Positions 53,840 to 63,908 of a stretch of DNA of 64,000 nucleotides are shown piece after piece. The number at the start of each line of letters is the position of its first letter. Within the stretch, counting starts at the first letter, position 1. A program made the position numbers and the translations under genes. The notes beneath the pieces were generated by a model. It did no database searches and was not told the origin of the DNA. It saw only the letters and a list, made by a program, of their open reading frames with translations. The DNA comes from Methylacidiphilales bacterium. GTDB lineage: Bacteria > Verrucomicrobiota > Verrucomicrobiia > Methylacidiphilales > UBA1321. The stretch is from assembly GCA_026225555.1 (NCBI GenBank), contig JAMFSY010000074.1, forward strand, positions 30,766-94,765. Reading direction: 5' to 3'.

Positions 53840-54286
53840 ATGGAAAATGAGCCGAAAACGCCTCGACGGGTGACGATCAATTTACGCAGCGACCTCCATG
53901 AGCGGGTCATGCAGAGAGCTGTCGAACTCGACCAGAATCCCAATTATTTCGTGAATCAGTGCGTGGAGGGCATTCTGGACGCCATCGACGCCGAGGAAAT
54001 CGCCCAGGACATTCCCATTCTCAAAATGGCCCGCATCCTGAAGGGCAAGACGCTGCTCGACGCCAAGTGGGTTGGCGCGCTCTGTGCGATCTTTGCCCCC
54101 CACGCCGAGGAGATCACCGTTTGGCACCGGCGCAACTTTGCCGAACTGGCCAACCGGCACGAAGGGAAGCTCACCGAGGAATTTATCAACCTCTACTGGA
54201 AACAAGCTGTCGAGATGACCCGGCAGCGCATGGAGACGGAAAAGCAGATTGCCCGACTCAAGAAGACGGCCGGAAACGACAAGTAA
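53840..54286 (+). CDS. RHH-type DNA-binding protein
   Basis: 148 residues: 'RRVTINLRSDLHERVMQRAV' and 'NPNYFVNQCVEGILDAI' form a ribbon-helix-helix signature at the N-terminus, followed by a helical body. First gene of the cluster leading to the excisionase-like gene and integrase. Likely regulates excision. Confidence 0.65.
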   Translation: MENEPKTPRRVTINLRSDLHERVMQRAVELDQNPNYFVNQCVEGILDAIDAEEIAQDIPILKMARILKGKTLLDAKWVGALCAIFAPHAEEITVWHRRNFAELANRHEGKLTEEFINLYWKQAVEMTRQRMETEKQIARLKKTAGNDK

Positions 54287-54291
54287 CCACT

Positions 54292-54546
54292 ATGGCGACT
54301 CCCATCACGACGACTGCACCCACCCCCGAGACCGAAGACCGGCTTATGAGCCTCGAAGAAGTCGCGGAAAAGCTCGGCGGAATTTCCACTCGTTCCGTGC
54401 GCCGGCTGATTGCCAAAGGCGACTTGCCCGAGCCAGTCAAAGTTCTGGCGTCGCCCCGGCTCTATCACTCCGATGTCATGACTTACCTCGATAATCTCAA
54501 ACAAAAGCGCAACCAGAATACCCGCATCAAGAAGGAACCCCTATGA
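54292..54546 (+). CDS. Excisionase-like HTH protein
   Basis: 84 residues from the ATG at 54292, five bases after the previous gene, and its stop overlaps the integrase start (ATGA). 'LMSLEEVAEKLGGISTRSVR' and 'RLIAKGDLPEPVKVLASPRLYH' form a MerR/Xis-type winged HTH with a basic end. Probably directs excision together with the integrase. Confidence 0.78.
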   Translation: MATPITTTAPTPETEDRLMSLEEVAEKLGGISTRSVRRLIAKGDLPEPVKVLASPRLYHSDVMTYLDNLKQKRNQNTRIKKEPL

Positions 54547-55847
54547 ATTACCACGTCTATCGCAAGACAAGGCTCGTTGACGGAAAGCTCGTGAAGGATC
54601 GGGTTTACCGTGGACGCTACCGGCTGGAGGACCAATCCAAACGCACGGACGTTGCGCTCAATACCTCAGATAAAAGGGTGGCTGAGCAGCGCCTTGAACA
54701 AATCGTCCGCGAAAAGCAGATGGAGGCTTCAGGGATCATTCCGCCCGAGGCGATTCGCAAGGCAGCCAAGTCACCGCTGCAAGAACATCTCGCCCAGTAC
54801 GTCGCCGACCTCACGGCGCTCAAGCGCGACGACCAGTACGTTTACGAGTTGAAGAACCGCATCAATCGGTTGATTAGGGAGTGCGGTTGGAATCAGCTTA
54901 AGGACATCACCCCCGATTCGTTCCAGACCTGGCGCGCCAAGCAGACTCTTTCCGGCAAGACGCTGAACGAATATCTCACTTCCGTTTGCTCGCTCCTGAA
55001 CTGGATGGAAAAGCAGGAACGCATCAACCGCAACCCGCTTCGCCACGTCGAGAAGGTACCGACCAATGGCGTGAAGGTGCGGCCCCGTCGTGCCTACAGC
55101 GGCACCGAGCTGGAGAAACTGTTGGAAGTCGCCGGCGACAATCGCGTCGTTTATCTCACCGCCGTTTACACCGGCCTGCGCCGTGGTGAGCTGGCTGCGC
55201 TTGAACCGGAGGATGTGCATCTGGACGCAGCCAAGCCGTTCCTCAACGTGCGTGCGTCCACCACCAAGAGCCGCAAGCAGGCCACTATCGCGCTGCATGG
55301 TGACGTCGTGATGGAACTGAGCGAACACATGGCGAAGCTCCCGCCCTCGGCGGAACGAGTCTTCGACGGTTATATGCCGACGATGGAACAGCTAAAAGCT
55401 CACTTGGCGCTGGCCGGAATCGACTTCCTCGACCGCAAGAACCGCCGGGTCGACTTCCATTCGCTGCGCCACACGCTCAACACGAAACTTGCGATTGCCG
55501 GAGTCGCGCCGCGCGTGGCGATGGAAATTATGCGCCATAGCGACATGCGCCTGACCGCTCAGACTTACACCGACCTAGGGCTCTTGCCGATGTCTGAAGC
55601 CGTCATCGACTTGCCTTCCGTGCTCGGAAAAAAGGAAACTCGTGCACCCCGGCGTGCACCTGATTCGGTCGAAACCCGTCATGACCTGACCAACCCTGAC
55701 ACGACAGACCTCGGAATATCCCGCCTTGATCTCTCGGAGAATAAGCAGCTTACGCAGGAAATGGACTGCCCTGTCCAGACTGGTCAAAATCTGGAAATGG
55801 TGCGCGGTACAGGGTTCGAACCTGTGACCCCTACAGTGTCAATGTAG
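54543..55847 (+). CDS. Tyrosine integrase of the tRNA-Val island
   Basis: 434 residues. Catalytic residues: Arg in 'YTGLRRGELAALE', His-x-x-Arg in 'FHSLRHTLNTKLAIAG', His in 'IMRHSDMRLT' and Tyr in 'AQTYTDLG'. The C-terminus runs into the tRNA-Val 3' end ('RGTGFEPVTPTVSM'), an arrangement typical of integrases adjacent to their tRNA attachment site. It inserts and excises the 35.9-55.8 kb island. Confidence 0.92.
   Translation: MNYHVYRKTRLVDGKLVKDRVYRGRYRLEDQSKRTDVALNTSDKRVAEQRLEQIVREKQMEASGIIPPEAIRKAAKSPLQEHLAQYVADLTALKRDDQYVYELKNRINRLIRECGWNQLKDITPDSFQTWRAKQTLSGKTLNEYLTSVCSLLNWMEKQERINRNPLRHVEKVPTNGVKVRPRRAYSGTELEKLLEVAGDNRVVYLTAVYTGLRRGELAALEPEDVHLDAAKPFLNVRASTTKSRKQATIALHGDVVMELSEHMAKLPPSAERVFDGYMPTMEQLKAHLALAGIDFLDRKNRRVDFHSLRHTLNTKLAIAGVAPRVAMEIMRHSDMRLTAQTYTDLGLLPMSEAVIDLPSVLGKKETRAPRRAPDSVETRHDLTNPDTTDLGISRLDLSENKQLTQEMDCPVQTGQNLEMVRGTGFEPVTPTVSM
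55795..55821 (+). repeat. attR: 27-bp repeat within the tRNA-Val gene
   Basis: Identical in sequence and orientation to 35905-35931. It includes the 3' end of tRNA-Val (55801 onwards) and six flanking bases. The island lies between the two copies. Confidence 0.9.
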
Positions 55848-55873
55848 TGCTCTACCACTGAGCTAACCGCGCA
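55801..55873 (-). tRNA. tRNA-Val (anticodon GAC)
   Basis: 73 bases with acceptor TGCGCGG/CCGCGCA, D arm AGCTCAGTGGTAGAGC, anticodon stem CTACA/TGTAG around the loop TTGACAC (GAC) and T arm CAGG-TTCGAAC-CCTG. Intact; its 3' end is the attachment site of the island to the left. Confidence 0.95.
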
Positions 55874-55960
55874 TTGGGGGAGGGTGAGAATCGAATAGAC
55901 CGGAAGAAATGGCAAGATTTTTTGGTAAAAACTCGCGGCAAGAGCGGCGAGACATGGAAA

Positions 55961-56293
55961 TCAGGCCGCGCTTTGGACCAGGACAGCCGTGCCGTAGCAG
56001 AGAACTTCGGTGATGCCGGGCATTAGTTCGGTGGCATCGTAACGAACGCCGATGATGCCGTTGGCGCCCAGCGCCGTGGCGTGTCCGGCCATTTGCTCAT
56101 AGGCCTCGCGACGGGCTTGCTCGCAGAGATCGGTGTAAATGGTGATATTGCCGCCGAAAATGGATTGAATCGACGCGCCTAAATTTCCGACCACGGATCG
56201 CGAGCGCACCACGATGCCCCGGACCAGGCCCAGCGTGGAGGCGACTTTGTAGCCAGGCAGGTCGAAGGCGGTGGTGATGAAGCGATGATCCAT
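55961..56293 (-). CDS. YbjQ/UPF0145-family protein
   Basis: 110 residues: '[19 protein letters not shown]', '[20 protein letters not shown]' (written with Arg-Glu pair here) and '[19 protein letters not shown]' match the UPF0145 family, small oligomeric proteins of uncertain role. It ends the core gene block downstream of atpC. Confidence 0.85.
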   Translation of the reverse strand: MDHRFITTAFDLPGYKVASTLGLVRGIVVRSRSVVGNLGASIQSIFGGNITIYTDLCEQARREAYEQMAGHATALGANGIIGVRYDATELMPGITEVLCYGTAVLVQSAA

Positions 56294-56309
56294 GCCGGTG
56301 CCGTGATGA

Positions 56310-56720
56310 CTAACTGCGACGACGGCGCTTCACGCCAATCTGCACCAGGGAGCGTGCCAGTGAAGCCTGCGTGGCTTCCAGTTCTTCTCCCTCGAGGGTG
56401 TTCGATTTGAGAAGATCCTCGGCGCGCTTGACGGCTTCTTCGGCCACTTTTTCATCGATGTCCTTTTCGTTCACCGCGCCGTCCGTCAAGACGTTGACGG
56501 TGGTGGCGGTGATCTCCGCAAACCCTTCGCCGATGGCCAGGATTTCGGTCTTGCCGTTGTGCATGATGTGCAATTCACCAGCGTTGAGCTGGGTGATCAG
56601 CGCCTCATGCTGCGGAAGCACGCCCATGTCTCCCTCGGCTCCGGGCAGGAGGACGCTATCGACATCGCCTTCGAATATCTTGGCGTCCGGAGTGAGAATC
56701 TCGAGCTTGAGCGTGGCCAT
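56310..56720 (-). CDS. atpC: ATP synthase epsilon subunit
   Basis: 136 residues: N-terminal beta-sandwich ('[19 protein letters not shown]', '[19 protein letters not shown]') and C-terminal helices ('[15 protein letters not shown]'). Part of the F1 central stalk that couples rotation to catalysis and can inhibit ATP hydrolysis. Follows atpD by 12 bases. Confidence 0.95.
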   Translation of the reverse strand: MATLKLEILTPDAKIFEGDVDSVLLPGAEGDMGVLPQHEALITQLNAGELHIMHNGKTEILAIGEGFAEITATTVNVLTDGAVNEKDIDEKVAEEAVKRAEDLLKSNTLEGEELEATQASLARSLVQIGVKRRRRS

Positions 56721-56732
56721 GGCGAGGTTGGG

Positions 56733-58163
<1,431 letters not shown>

Positions 58164-58200
58164 TTATATTCTTCTTAAGTGGACTATTTTAAAGGGATGT

Positions 58201-58800
58201 TTAGTGCGTCGGCGCGGGATCGGGTGGCGGGGCGAGGGTGGGCGTGCCATTGGCGTTGGAACCGGCGTCGAGTTTGATGGGACCGGAAGGCGTGTCTGCC
58301 GTCGGGCCACCAGCCGGAGGCGTCGTTGGAGGTGCGGCTTGGGAATTATTGGCGGGTTCAAGTCCCGGAGGAGGCGTGTTCGCGGTGGGAGCGTTCTGCT
58401 GGGGCTGAGGTCCCGGTCCGGGGGGAGGCATCGGCGGCTGGCCGGCCATCGGTGCGCCGGGGCTGGTTCCGGGGGCATCGGGCTTGACGAAGAGAATATG
58501 GCCGGGAGGGCCAGGCTGGATGAGCAGCGTGATATTGTAGGGGCCACTGGCGCCGTGATGACGGGCGCGGAAGATGTAGGGAGGAGCGGGACGATGATCG
58601 TCGTCTCCCGGCAGCTTCGAGTAGCCGGTTTCCTTCACGTCGAAATTCTCGTGAACGTAGTGCAGGAGTTGGGGTTGAGACTTCAGGATGGGTTTCGCGT
58701 CCTCTTCGAAATCGGGGCGCACATCGGCCCGCGCGAGGGCGGGCAGCGCCAGAAGGGCGGCCGCGGCCAGGGCGGAAAACGAAAGTGGGAAAGGTTTCAT
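58201..58800 (-). CDS. Pro-rich secreted protein within the ATP synthase operon
   Basis: 199 residues with a signal peptide ('LSFSALAAAALLALPALARAD'), a folded-looking part ('HYVHENFDVKETGYSKLP') and a Pro/Gly/Ala-rich C-terminal half. It sits between atpG and atpD on the same strand. No ATP synthase subunit has this layout. Role unknown; an exported protein or envelope linker is suggested by the sequence. Confidence 0.75.
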   Translation of the reverse strand: MKPFPLSFSALAAAALLALPALARADVRPDFEEDAKPILKSQPQLLHYVHENFDVKETGYSKLPGDDDHRPAPPYIFRARHHGASGPYNITLLIQPGPPGHILFVKPDAPGTSPGAPMAGQPPMPPPGPGPQPQQNAPTANTPPPGLEPANNSQAAPPTTPPAGGPTADTPSGPIKLDAGSNANGTPTLAPPPDPAPTH

Positions 58801-58831
58801 ACGATTTAGACGCGGAAAGGGGTCTGAACTT

Positions 58832-59734
58832 TCACTTCGCCATCATGGCCGCCGCCGAGGAGATTTCGAGAATCTCGTTGGTGATGGAGGCCTGGCGCGC
58901 CTTGTTGTATTCGAGGGTCAGATCCTTGACGAGCTGCTTGGCGTTGTCCGTGGCGTTTTTCATCGCGACCATTCGGGCGCTGTGTTCGGAGGCGCGGGAT
59001 TCGAGGATCTTTTCGTAAAGCTCGAGATGGACGTAATAGGGAAGCAATTTTCCGAGCAGGACGTCGGCATCGGGTTCGAAATTGTGGAAGATGGGGCCTT
59101 TATTCGAGGTCGCAAGGGCTTCACTCCGCTCGGCTTCGCCGAGGGCCTTGGCGACCTCAAGGACGCCCGCGCCGATGGGAACGAGCGGGTAGCGGGTCGG
59201 CACCTGGGTGAGGGTGTTGACGAAGCGGTTGTAGTAAATTTCAACCGCGTCGAACTGGCCTTCTTCGAATTTTTGAAGCACGAAGCGGCTGATCGTCTTG
59301 CTGTCGCTAAAGCTGGGCGTGTCCTTTAATTCGAAATCGGCGAGCAGGTTTTTCTTCAGCCGGGCCAGGACTTGGCGGCCTTTTTTGCCGACGCTGATAT
59401 AGACCTTGCTGCTGTCGTCGGCCTTGATGACGTCGCGGAGCAAATTGGTGTTGAGCGGGCCGCAGAGGCCTTTTTCCGACGTGATGACGACCACTGCGGT
59501 CTTGCCGCTTTTGTTGCGCTTCTGGAGGAGGGGATGGCTGATCTCGTCCTTGCCCATGTTGGCATAAAGATGGCCCGCGATGTCGTCGAGCTTGCTGGCA
59601 TACGGGCGCAGGGAAATGGCGACCTGCTGGGCGCGGCGCATTTTGGTGGCGGCGACCATCTGCATGGCTTTGGTGATCTGGGAAGTGTTCTTGACCGACT
59701 TGATGCGTCGGCGGATGTCACGAAGATTGGCCAT
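58832..59734 (-). CDS. atpG: ATP synthase gamma subunit
   Basis: 300 residues: 'MANLRDIRRRIKSVKNTSQI' and 'TKAMQMVAATKMRRAQQ' at the N-terminus, 'GLCGPLNTNL' in the middle and 'NATDNAKQLVKDLTLEYNKA' then 'ARQASITNEILEISSAA' at the C-terminus. Central shaft of F1 between alpha3beta3 and the c ring. Confidence 0.96.
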   Translation of the reverse strand: MANLRDIRRRIKSVKNTSQITKAMQMVAATKMRRAQQVAISLRPYASKLDDIAGHLYANMGKDEISHPLLQKRNKSGKTAVVVITSEKGLCGPLNTNLLRDVIKADDSSKVYISVGKKGRQVLARLKKNLLADFELKDTPSFSDSKTISRFVLQKFEEGQFDAVEIYYNRFVNTLTQVPTRYPLVPIGAGVLEVAKALGEAERSEALATSNKGPIFHNFEPDADVLLGKLLPYYVHLELYEKILESRASEHSARMVAMKNATDNAKQLVKDLTLEYNKARQASITNEILEISSAAAMMAK

Positions 59735-59771
59735 GGAGGAAAGTTAAAAGATGGAGAAAGAGTGAGAAAAA

Positions 59772-59820
59772 GGGGAAAGGTCGGAACGGACGCTAGCTGC
59801 TTTACCTGGGTCCTTTCCCC
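59772..59820 (-). terminator. Terminator-like hairpin between atpA and atpG
   Basis: GGGGAAAGG (59772-59780) pairs with CCTTTCCCC (59812-59820) around a 31-base loop; on the minus-strand transcript the stem is followed by a run of T (CCTTTCCCCTTTTTCTC). This form fits an intrinsic terminator or attenuator inside the atp operon, which may lower expression of the downstream genes relative to atpA. Confidence 0.5.
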
Positions 59821-59826
59821 ATTTTA

Positions 59827-61353
59827 TTAGGCGTAGGTTTCGGCGAATTGACCAACGACCTTCTTGAGTTCCGCCGTGATCGTGTCGTCGAAGGCACCCT
59901 TGTCGCGGAGCTGGCCGACGAGCTTTTCCTGACGCGTGGTCAGGAATTCGGAGAGCTTGGTCTGGAAGTCCTTCACCTTCTCCACGGGAATCTTGTCGAA
60001 GAAGTTGTTCTGGACGGCCCAGAGGATGATTGCCTGAAGCTCGATCGGGACGGGATGATAATTCTTCTGGTTGAAGACTTCGACGACGCGCACGCCGCGG
60101 TCCAGCTTGGCGCGGGTATTGGCATCGAGATCGGAGCCGAACTGGGCGAAGGCCGCGAGCTCGCGGTACTGGGCCAAGTCACCCTTGATCTTGCCGGCGA
60201 CCTGCTTCATGGCCTTGATCTGCGCGGCGCTGCCGACGCGCGAGACGGAGAGACCGACCGAGATGGCGGGGCGAATGCCCTGATAGAAGAGATCGGTTTC
60301 CAGATAGATCTGACCATCGGTGATGGAGATGACGTTCGTTGGGATGTAGGCCGAGACGTCGCCCGCCTGGGTCTCGATGATCGGCAGCGCGGTGAGCGAG
60401 CCGTTGCCATATTTCTCGCCAAGGCGCGCGGCGCGTTCCAGCAGGCGGGAGTGGAGATAGAAGACGTCGCCGGGATAGGCTTCGCGGCCGGAGGGGCGCT
60501 TGAGGATGAGCGAGACCTGGCGATAAGCGACGGCGTGCTTGGAGAGATCGTCGTAAATAATGAGCGCATCCATGCCGTTATCCATGAACCATTCGCCCAT
60601 GGCGCAACCGGCGAAGGGCGCGAGGTACTGGCTGGTGGCGGAATCGGAGGCGGTGGCGGAGACGACGATGGTGTAGGGTAGGGCGCCGGTCTTGTTCAGC
60701 GTCTCGATGACGCGGGCGACGTTGGCGTTCTTCTGGCCGATGGCGACGTAGATGCTGTAGAGCGGGCGGAAGCCTTCCTTGCCCTCGTTCTCGCGATTGA
60801 TGCGGGCCTGGTTGATGATGGCGTCGATGGCAATCGTGGTCTTGCCGGTGGCGCGATCACCGATGATCAATTCGCGTTGGCCGCGGCCAATGGGGATCAT
60901 CGCGTCGATGGCGGTGATGCCGGTCTGGATGGGCTGCGTGACCGATTTGCGGGCGATGATGCCGGGGGCCAGCTTTTCGACGGGGTAGAAGATCTCGTTC
61001 TTGATGTCGCCCTTGCCGTCAATCGGCTTGCCGAGGGAGTCGACCACGCGACCGAGCAGCGCCTTGCCGACGGGAACCTGGAGGAGCTTGCCGGTGGTGC
61101 GGACCTGGTCGCCTTCCTTGATGCCTTCGAACGCGCCCAGGATGATCGCGCCGACTTCCGTTTCCTCAAGATTCAGGGCGAGGCCGATGACGCCGCCGGG
61201 GAACTCAAGCATTTCGTTGAGGGCCGCGCCGGAGAGGCCTTCGATCTTGGCGACGCCGTCGGAGATTTCGCGGACAGTGCCGATGTTGGATTGAGCGACG
61301 TCCGTTTTAAGGGAGACGATCTGGGATTTGATTTCTTCGAGGAGGGTGCTCAT
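59827..61353 (-). CDS. atpA: ATP synthase alpha subunit
   Basis: 508 residues: Walker A GDRATGKT, '[19 protein letters not shown]' and '[20 protein letters not shown]', plus the C-terminal helices ending in the '[13 protein letters not shown]' stretch. Regulatory nucleotide-binding subunit of F1, paired with atpD. Confidence 0.97.
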   Translation of the reverse strand: MSTLLEEIKSQIVSLKTDVAQSNIGTVREISDGVAKIEGLSGAALNEMLEFPGGVIGLALNLEETEVGAIILGAFEGIKEGDQVRTTGKLLQVPVGKALLGRVVDSLGKPIDGKGDIKNEIFYPVEKLAPGIIARKSVTQPIQTGITAIDAMIPIGRGQRELIIGDRATGKTTIAIDAIINQARINRENEGKEGFRPLYSIYVAIGQKNANVARVIETLNKTGALPYTIVVSATASDSATSQYLAPFAGCAMGEWFMDNGMDALIIYDDLSKHAVAYRQVSLILKRPSGREAYPGDVFYLHSRLLERAARLGEKYGNGSLTALPIIETQAGDVSAYIPTNVISITDGQIYLETDLFYQGIRPAISVGLSVSRVGSAAQIKAMKQVAGKIKGDLAQYRELAAFAQFGSDLDANTRAKLDRGVRVVEVFNQKNYHPVPIELQAIILWAVQNNFFDKIPVEKVKDFQTKLSEFLTTRQEKLVGQLRDKGAFDDTITAELKKVVGQFAETYA

Positions 61354-61414
61354 GAGATTGGAGGAAGGTTACGGAATTAACGGAGGGAAGGCGGGAAAAT
61401 CGGTCGTTTTAAGT

Positions 61415-61810
61415 TCAGGAAAGGGCTTGTTGAAGGCGTTCAAGGCGGCTGCTGAGCGAGCCATCCCAGATGTTGCTGCCGCGACGAATAAGAAGGCCGC
61501 CAAGGAGGTTGGGGTTAACCTCGTAAACGGTGCTGGAAGCCGCGCCGAAACGCTTTTCGAGATCGGCGAAGATGCTGGCGCCGTTGTCGGCCAGAGGGGT
61601 GGCGCTTTCCACGCGGACAGCCCGTTCCTCCGTGGCGAGCTCGAGGAGCTTGCGCAGGCGGTGGAGGATGGCGAGGTAGTTGCGGGGCTTTTCCGTGACG
61701 AGAAGCTGGATGATCTCGCGGACGCTCTGCTCATCGAGCGAGCCGTCGGGGCGCAGGCACGCGCGAAGGAACTTCTTGGCGCTTTGGCGGGCGTGGCTGT
61801 CTATTTTCAT
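61415..61810 (-). CDS. atpH: ATP synthase delta subunit (short form)
   Basis: 131 residues, compared with about 175-180 usual. The C-terminal part 'VNPNLLGGLLIRRGSNIWDG' and 'SSRLERLQQAL' is clearly delta; the N-terminal helical bundle appears shortened ('MKIDSHARQSAKKFLRACLR' start). It connects F1 with the b stalk. The truncation could be real or a wrong start; no upstream in-frame delta-like sequence is seen. Confidence 0.85.
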   Translation of the reverse strand: MKIDSHARQSAKKFLRACLRPDGSLDEQSVREIIQLLVTEKPRNYLAILHRLRKLLELATEERAVRVESATPLADNGASIFADLEKRFGAASSTVYEVNPNLLGGLLIRRGSNIWDGSLSSRLERLQQALS

Positions 61811-61827
61811 GACGACGGCGTGGTATT

Positions 61828-62388
61828 CTAGTTGTTGGCGGCGCTGAGCTGGCGGACGGTCTCGTCGTTCAGGCGGGTCTGATCTTCGGCGCTCAGGACC
61901 TTGCCGGCGACCTTTTCGGTGGTCTGGATGACCAGCGCGCCGACCTGACGCTTGAGTTCGGCGAGGAGGCGATCCCGGTCCAGCACGGCGGCTTCATGCG
62001 CCTTCTTGATGATGTCCTCGGCCTGGCGGGTGGCTTCCTGCGTGCGCTGTTCGCCTCGCACGGCTGCTGCTTTTTCGGCATCGGCGATGAGGGCATTGGC
62101 CTGTTCGTTCGCTTTTTGGATAATGCTGAGACGGGTGGCTTCCGCATCGGCCAGCTCTTTCTTGATGCGATTGGCATTGGCCATGGCCTGCTCGATGGCG
62201 TTGCGGCGCTGCTCGAGGATGGTGCGGACCGGCTTCCAGGCGAACTTGTTCAGGACGAGGAAGAGAACGGTGACGGCGATACACTGGGCGATGAACTGCT
62301 GCAGCGTAAAGCCCGTTTGCAAGCCAACAGCCTCAAAGTTTCCTTTGATGGCGTCCAGGTCGGCCAGGGGCAGATTGAAGTTAAGCAT
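61828..62388 (-). CDS. atpF: ATP synthase b subunit
   Basis: 186 residues from the ATG at 62388 (a GTG at 62418 is possible). One membrane segment near the start ('FIAQCIAVTVLFLVLNKFA') and a long charged helix ('RRNAIEQAMANANRIKKELAD'), the peripheral stalk that holds alpha3beta3 against a and c. Confidence 0.93.
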   Translation of the reverse strand: MLNFNLPLADLDAIKGNFEAVGLQTGFTLQQFIAQCIAVTVLFLVLNKFAWKPVRTILEQRRNAIEQAMANANRIKKELADAEATRLSIIQKANEQANALIADAEKAAAVRGEQRTQEATRQAEDIIKKAHEAAVLDRDRLLAELKRQVGALVIQTTEKVAGKVLSAEDQTRLNDETVRQLSAANN

Positions 62389-62436
62389 GATTGAAGACCC
62401 GCCGCCGGTGGAGACCACGAGCGGCGATGCGGTGAT

Positions 62437-62661
62437 TTATTTTCCAGCCAAAACGAAGGCGACGAGAATGAAGGTTCCCTCGGAGATACCAACGAAGATA
62501 AGAGCGGCGCCGAGAATGATGCCCATCGCGCCAGGGTTGCGTCCGACCGCCTGTGAAGCGCCCGCGCCCACTGCGCCGATGCCGATAGCCGCGCCGCCGG
62601 CGGCCAAGCCGACTTCGATAGCTGCCGTGTTTCCCGATAAATCTGCCAAGATGTTCATCAT
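62437..62661 (-). CDS. atpE: ATP synthase c subunit
   Basis: 74 residues from the ATG at 62661 (the reading frame upstream is not coding). Two hydrophobic hairpin helices with the turn 'GRNPGA' and the ion-binding Glu in 'VGISEGTFILVAF'. The Gln and Ser of Na+-binding rings are absent (Ile and Gly at those positions), so the ring probably carries protons. SD AAGGAAAA precedes it. Confidence 0.92.
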   Translation of the reverse strand: MMNILADLSGNTAAIEVGLAAGGAAIGIGAVGAGASQAVGRNPGAMGIILGAALIFVGISEGTFILVAFVLAGK

Positions 62662-62732
62662 ATTTTCCTTAGTTTTTATTGTCGATTCTGTTTGATTTTC
62701 GGCACCGCACCAGGCGGCGGGCGCCAAAATTT

Positions 62733-63584
62733 TTAGTGGGCCTTTTCCGTGTCCGGAGAATGGTCTCCCGTATTGGTGATCATGCCGGTGAAAGCGGCGG
62801 TCAGCGCAAAAATCACGAAGGCCTGCACAAAGGCCACGAGCAGTTCATAGAAGTAGAACGGCACCAGGATAAGAAAGGCAAAATTCGGCGCCATTTTATA
62901 CATCGAATCGAGGAGGAATTCTCCGCCGAAGATATTGCCGAAAAGACGGAACGTGAAAGCGATGGGGCGGATGAGCAGAATGGAAAAGACGTCGATCCAT
63001 CCGACCACGAAGAAGATGATAATGAAAAGCCAGTTGGCAATCGGATTGGAGAACTTCACCTTCGAGCCGAAGACGTGGTTGAACGAACCGCCGACGCCGC
63101 TCTGGCGGATACACCAATAAAAGAACATGAAGAAGAAGATGGCTGAGTAGGCCGCCGTCACGTTCACGTTCGCATTCGCCCCGCGAAGGAAAGGCTGGGT
63201 GACCTCAAAGTTCCAAATATTCGTGCCGTGGCCGTAGCCAATCGTGCCGAAACCGGGGAGGAGGGCCAAAATATTCTCGAACAGGACGAAAACGAAGAGA
63301 CCACCGAAATACCAGAAACCGCGCTGCATGGTGACCCTGCCGCAAAGATTCTCCAGGAAGTTGCTGAGCAATTCCACCAGCCATTCGACGAAATTTTGCA
63401 TGCCCGACGGCACCAACTGGGGCGCGCGCATGGCCGTCTGGACCACGGCAATGATGACGATGCAGGCCAATGCCTCCGCGATCATCGAGTTGTTGATCGG
63501 AAATCCGCCAATGGAAAAAAGATCAACCGGTTTGGCGGTCATCGTTTGAGTGGCTGTTTCAGCAAATACGGGAGGGAAAATCAT
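62733..63584 (-). CDS. atpB: ATP synthase a subunit
   Basis: 283 residues with several membrane segments and the critical Arg in 'RPIAFTFRLFGNIFGGE', which exchanges protons with the c ring. First gene of the atp operon as seen here; no atpI lies upstream in this window. Confidence 0.95.
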   Translation of the reverse strand: MIFPPVFAETATQTMTAKPVDLFSIGGFPINNSMIAEALACIVIIAVVQTAMRAPQLVPSGMQNFVEWLVELLSNFLENLCGRVTMQRGFWYFGGLFVFVLFENILALLPGFGTIGYGHGTNIWNFEVTQPFLRGANANVNVTAAYSAIFFFMFFYWCIRQSGVGGSFNHVFGSKVKFSNPIANWLFIIIFFVVGWIDVFSILLIRPIAFTFRLFGNIFGGEFLLDSMYKMAPNFAFLILVPFYFYELLVAFVQAFVIFALTAAFTGMITNTGDHSPDTEKAH

Positions 63585-63908
63585 CTTACATTACAAATTT
63601 AGGGGGGCCGACATCATTGCTTGAAAGTCAAATTAGGCAAGGACAAGATTGTGAAAATTTTAGCGATGGCAAATAGCGGAACTTATGGGCCTTCGGAGTA
63701 AAGGCCGATTAAAGCGACCGGAACTTTTTTTTCAAGTCCTTCCTCGAAATTTCGTGGGCGGGCTCGCCGTGCATCAGGCATAGGTCATTTGACTTTACTT
63801 TGCATAACGCGATACCTCGCAAGGGGCCTCGGCTGATGCAACGAGTTGGCTATAAGCGACGTGTGGCTTAATGGCGAAAATGGCATGCGCGATGCCATTT
63901 CTCCTCTC
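63585..63908. other. Promoter region of the atp operon and of the divergent gene
   Basis: Non-coding interval between atpB and the gene starting at 63909, carrying the leftward promoter of the ATP synthase operon. I could not assign -10 and -35 boxes with confidence. Confidence 0.5.

Noticed and set aside
55796..55847. C-terminal tail of the integrase as a separate protein motif ('RGTGFEPVTPTVSM')
   Set aside because: It is simply translation of the tRNA-Val 3' end.
62437..62727. Na+-dependent c ring
   Set aside because: The Gln and Ser ligands of Na+ rings are not present; proton coupling is more likely.
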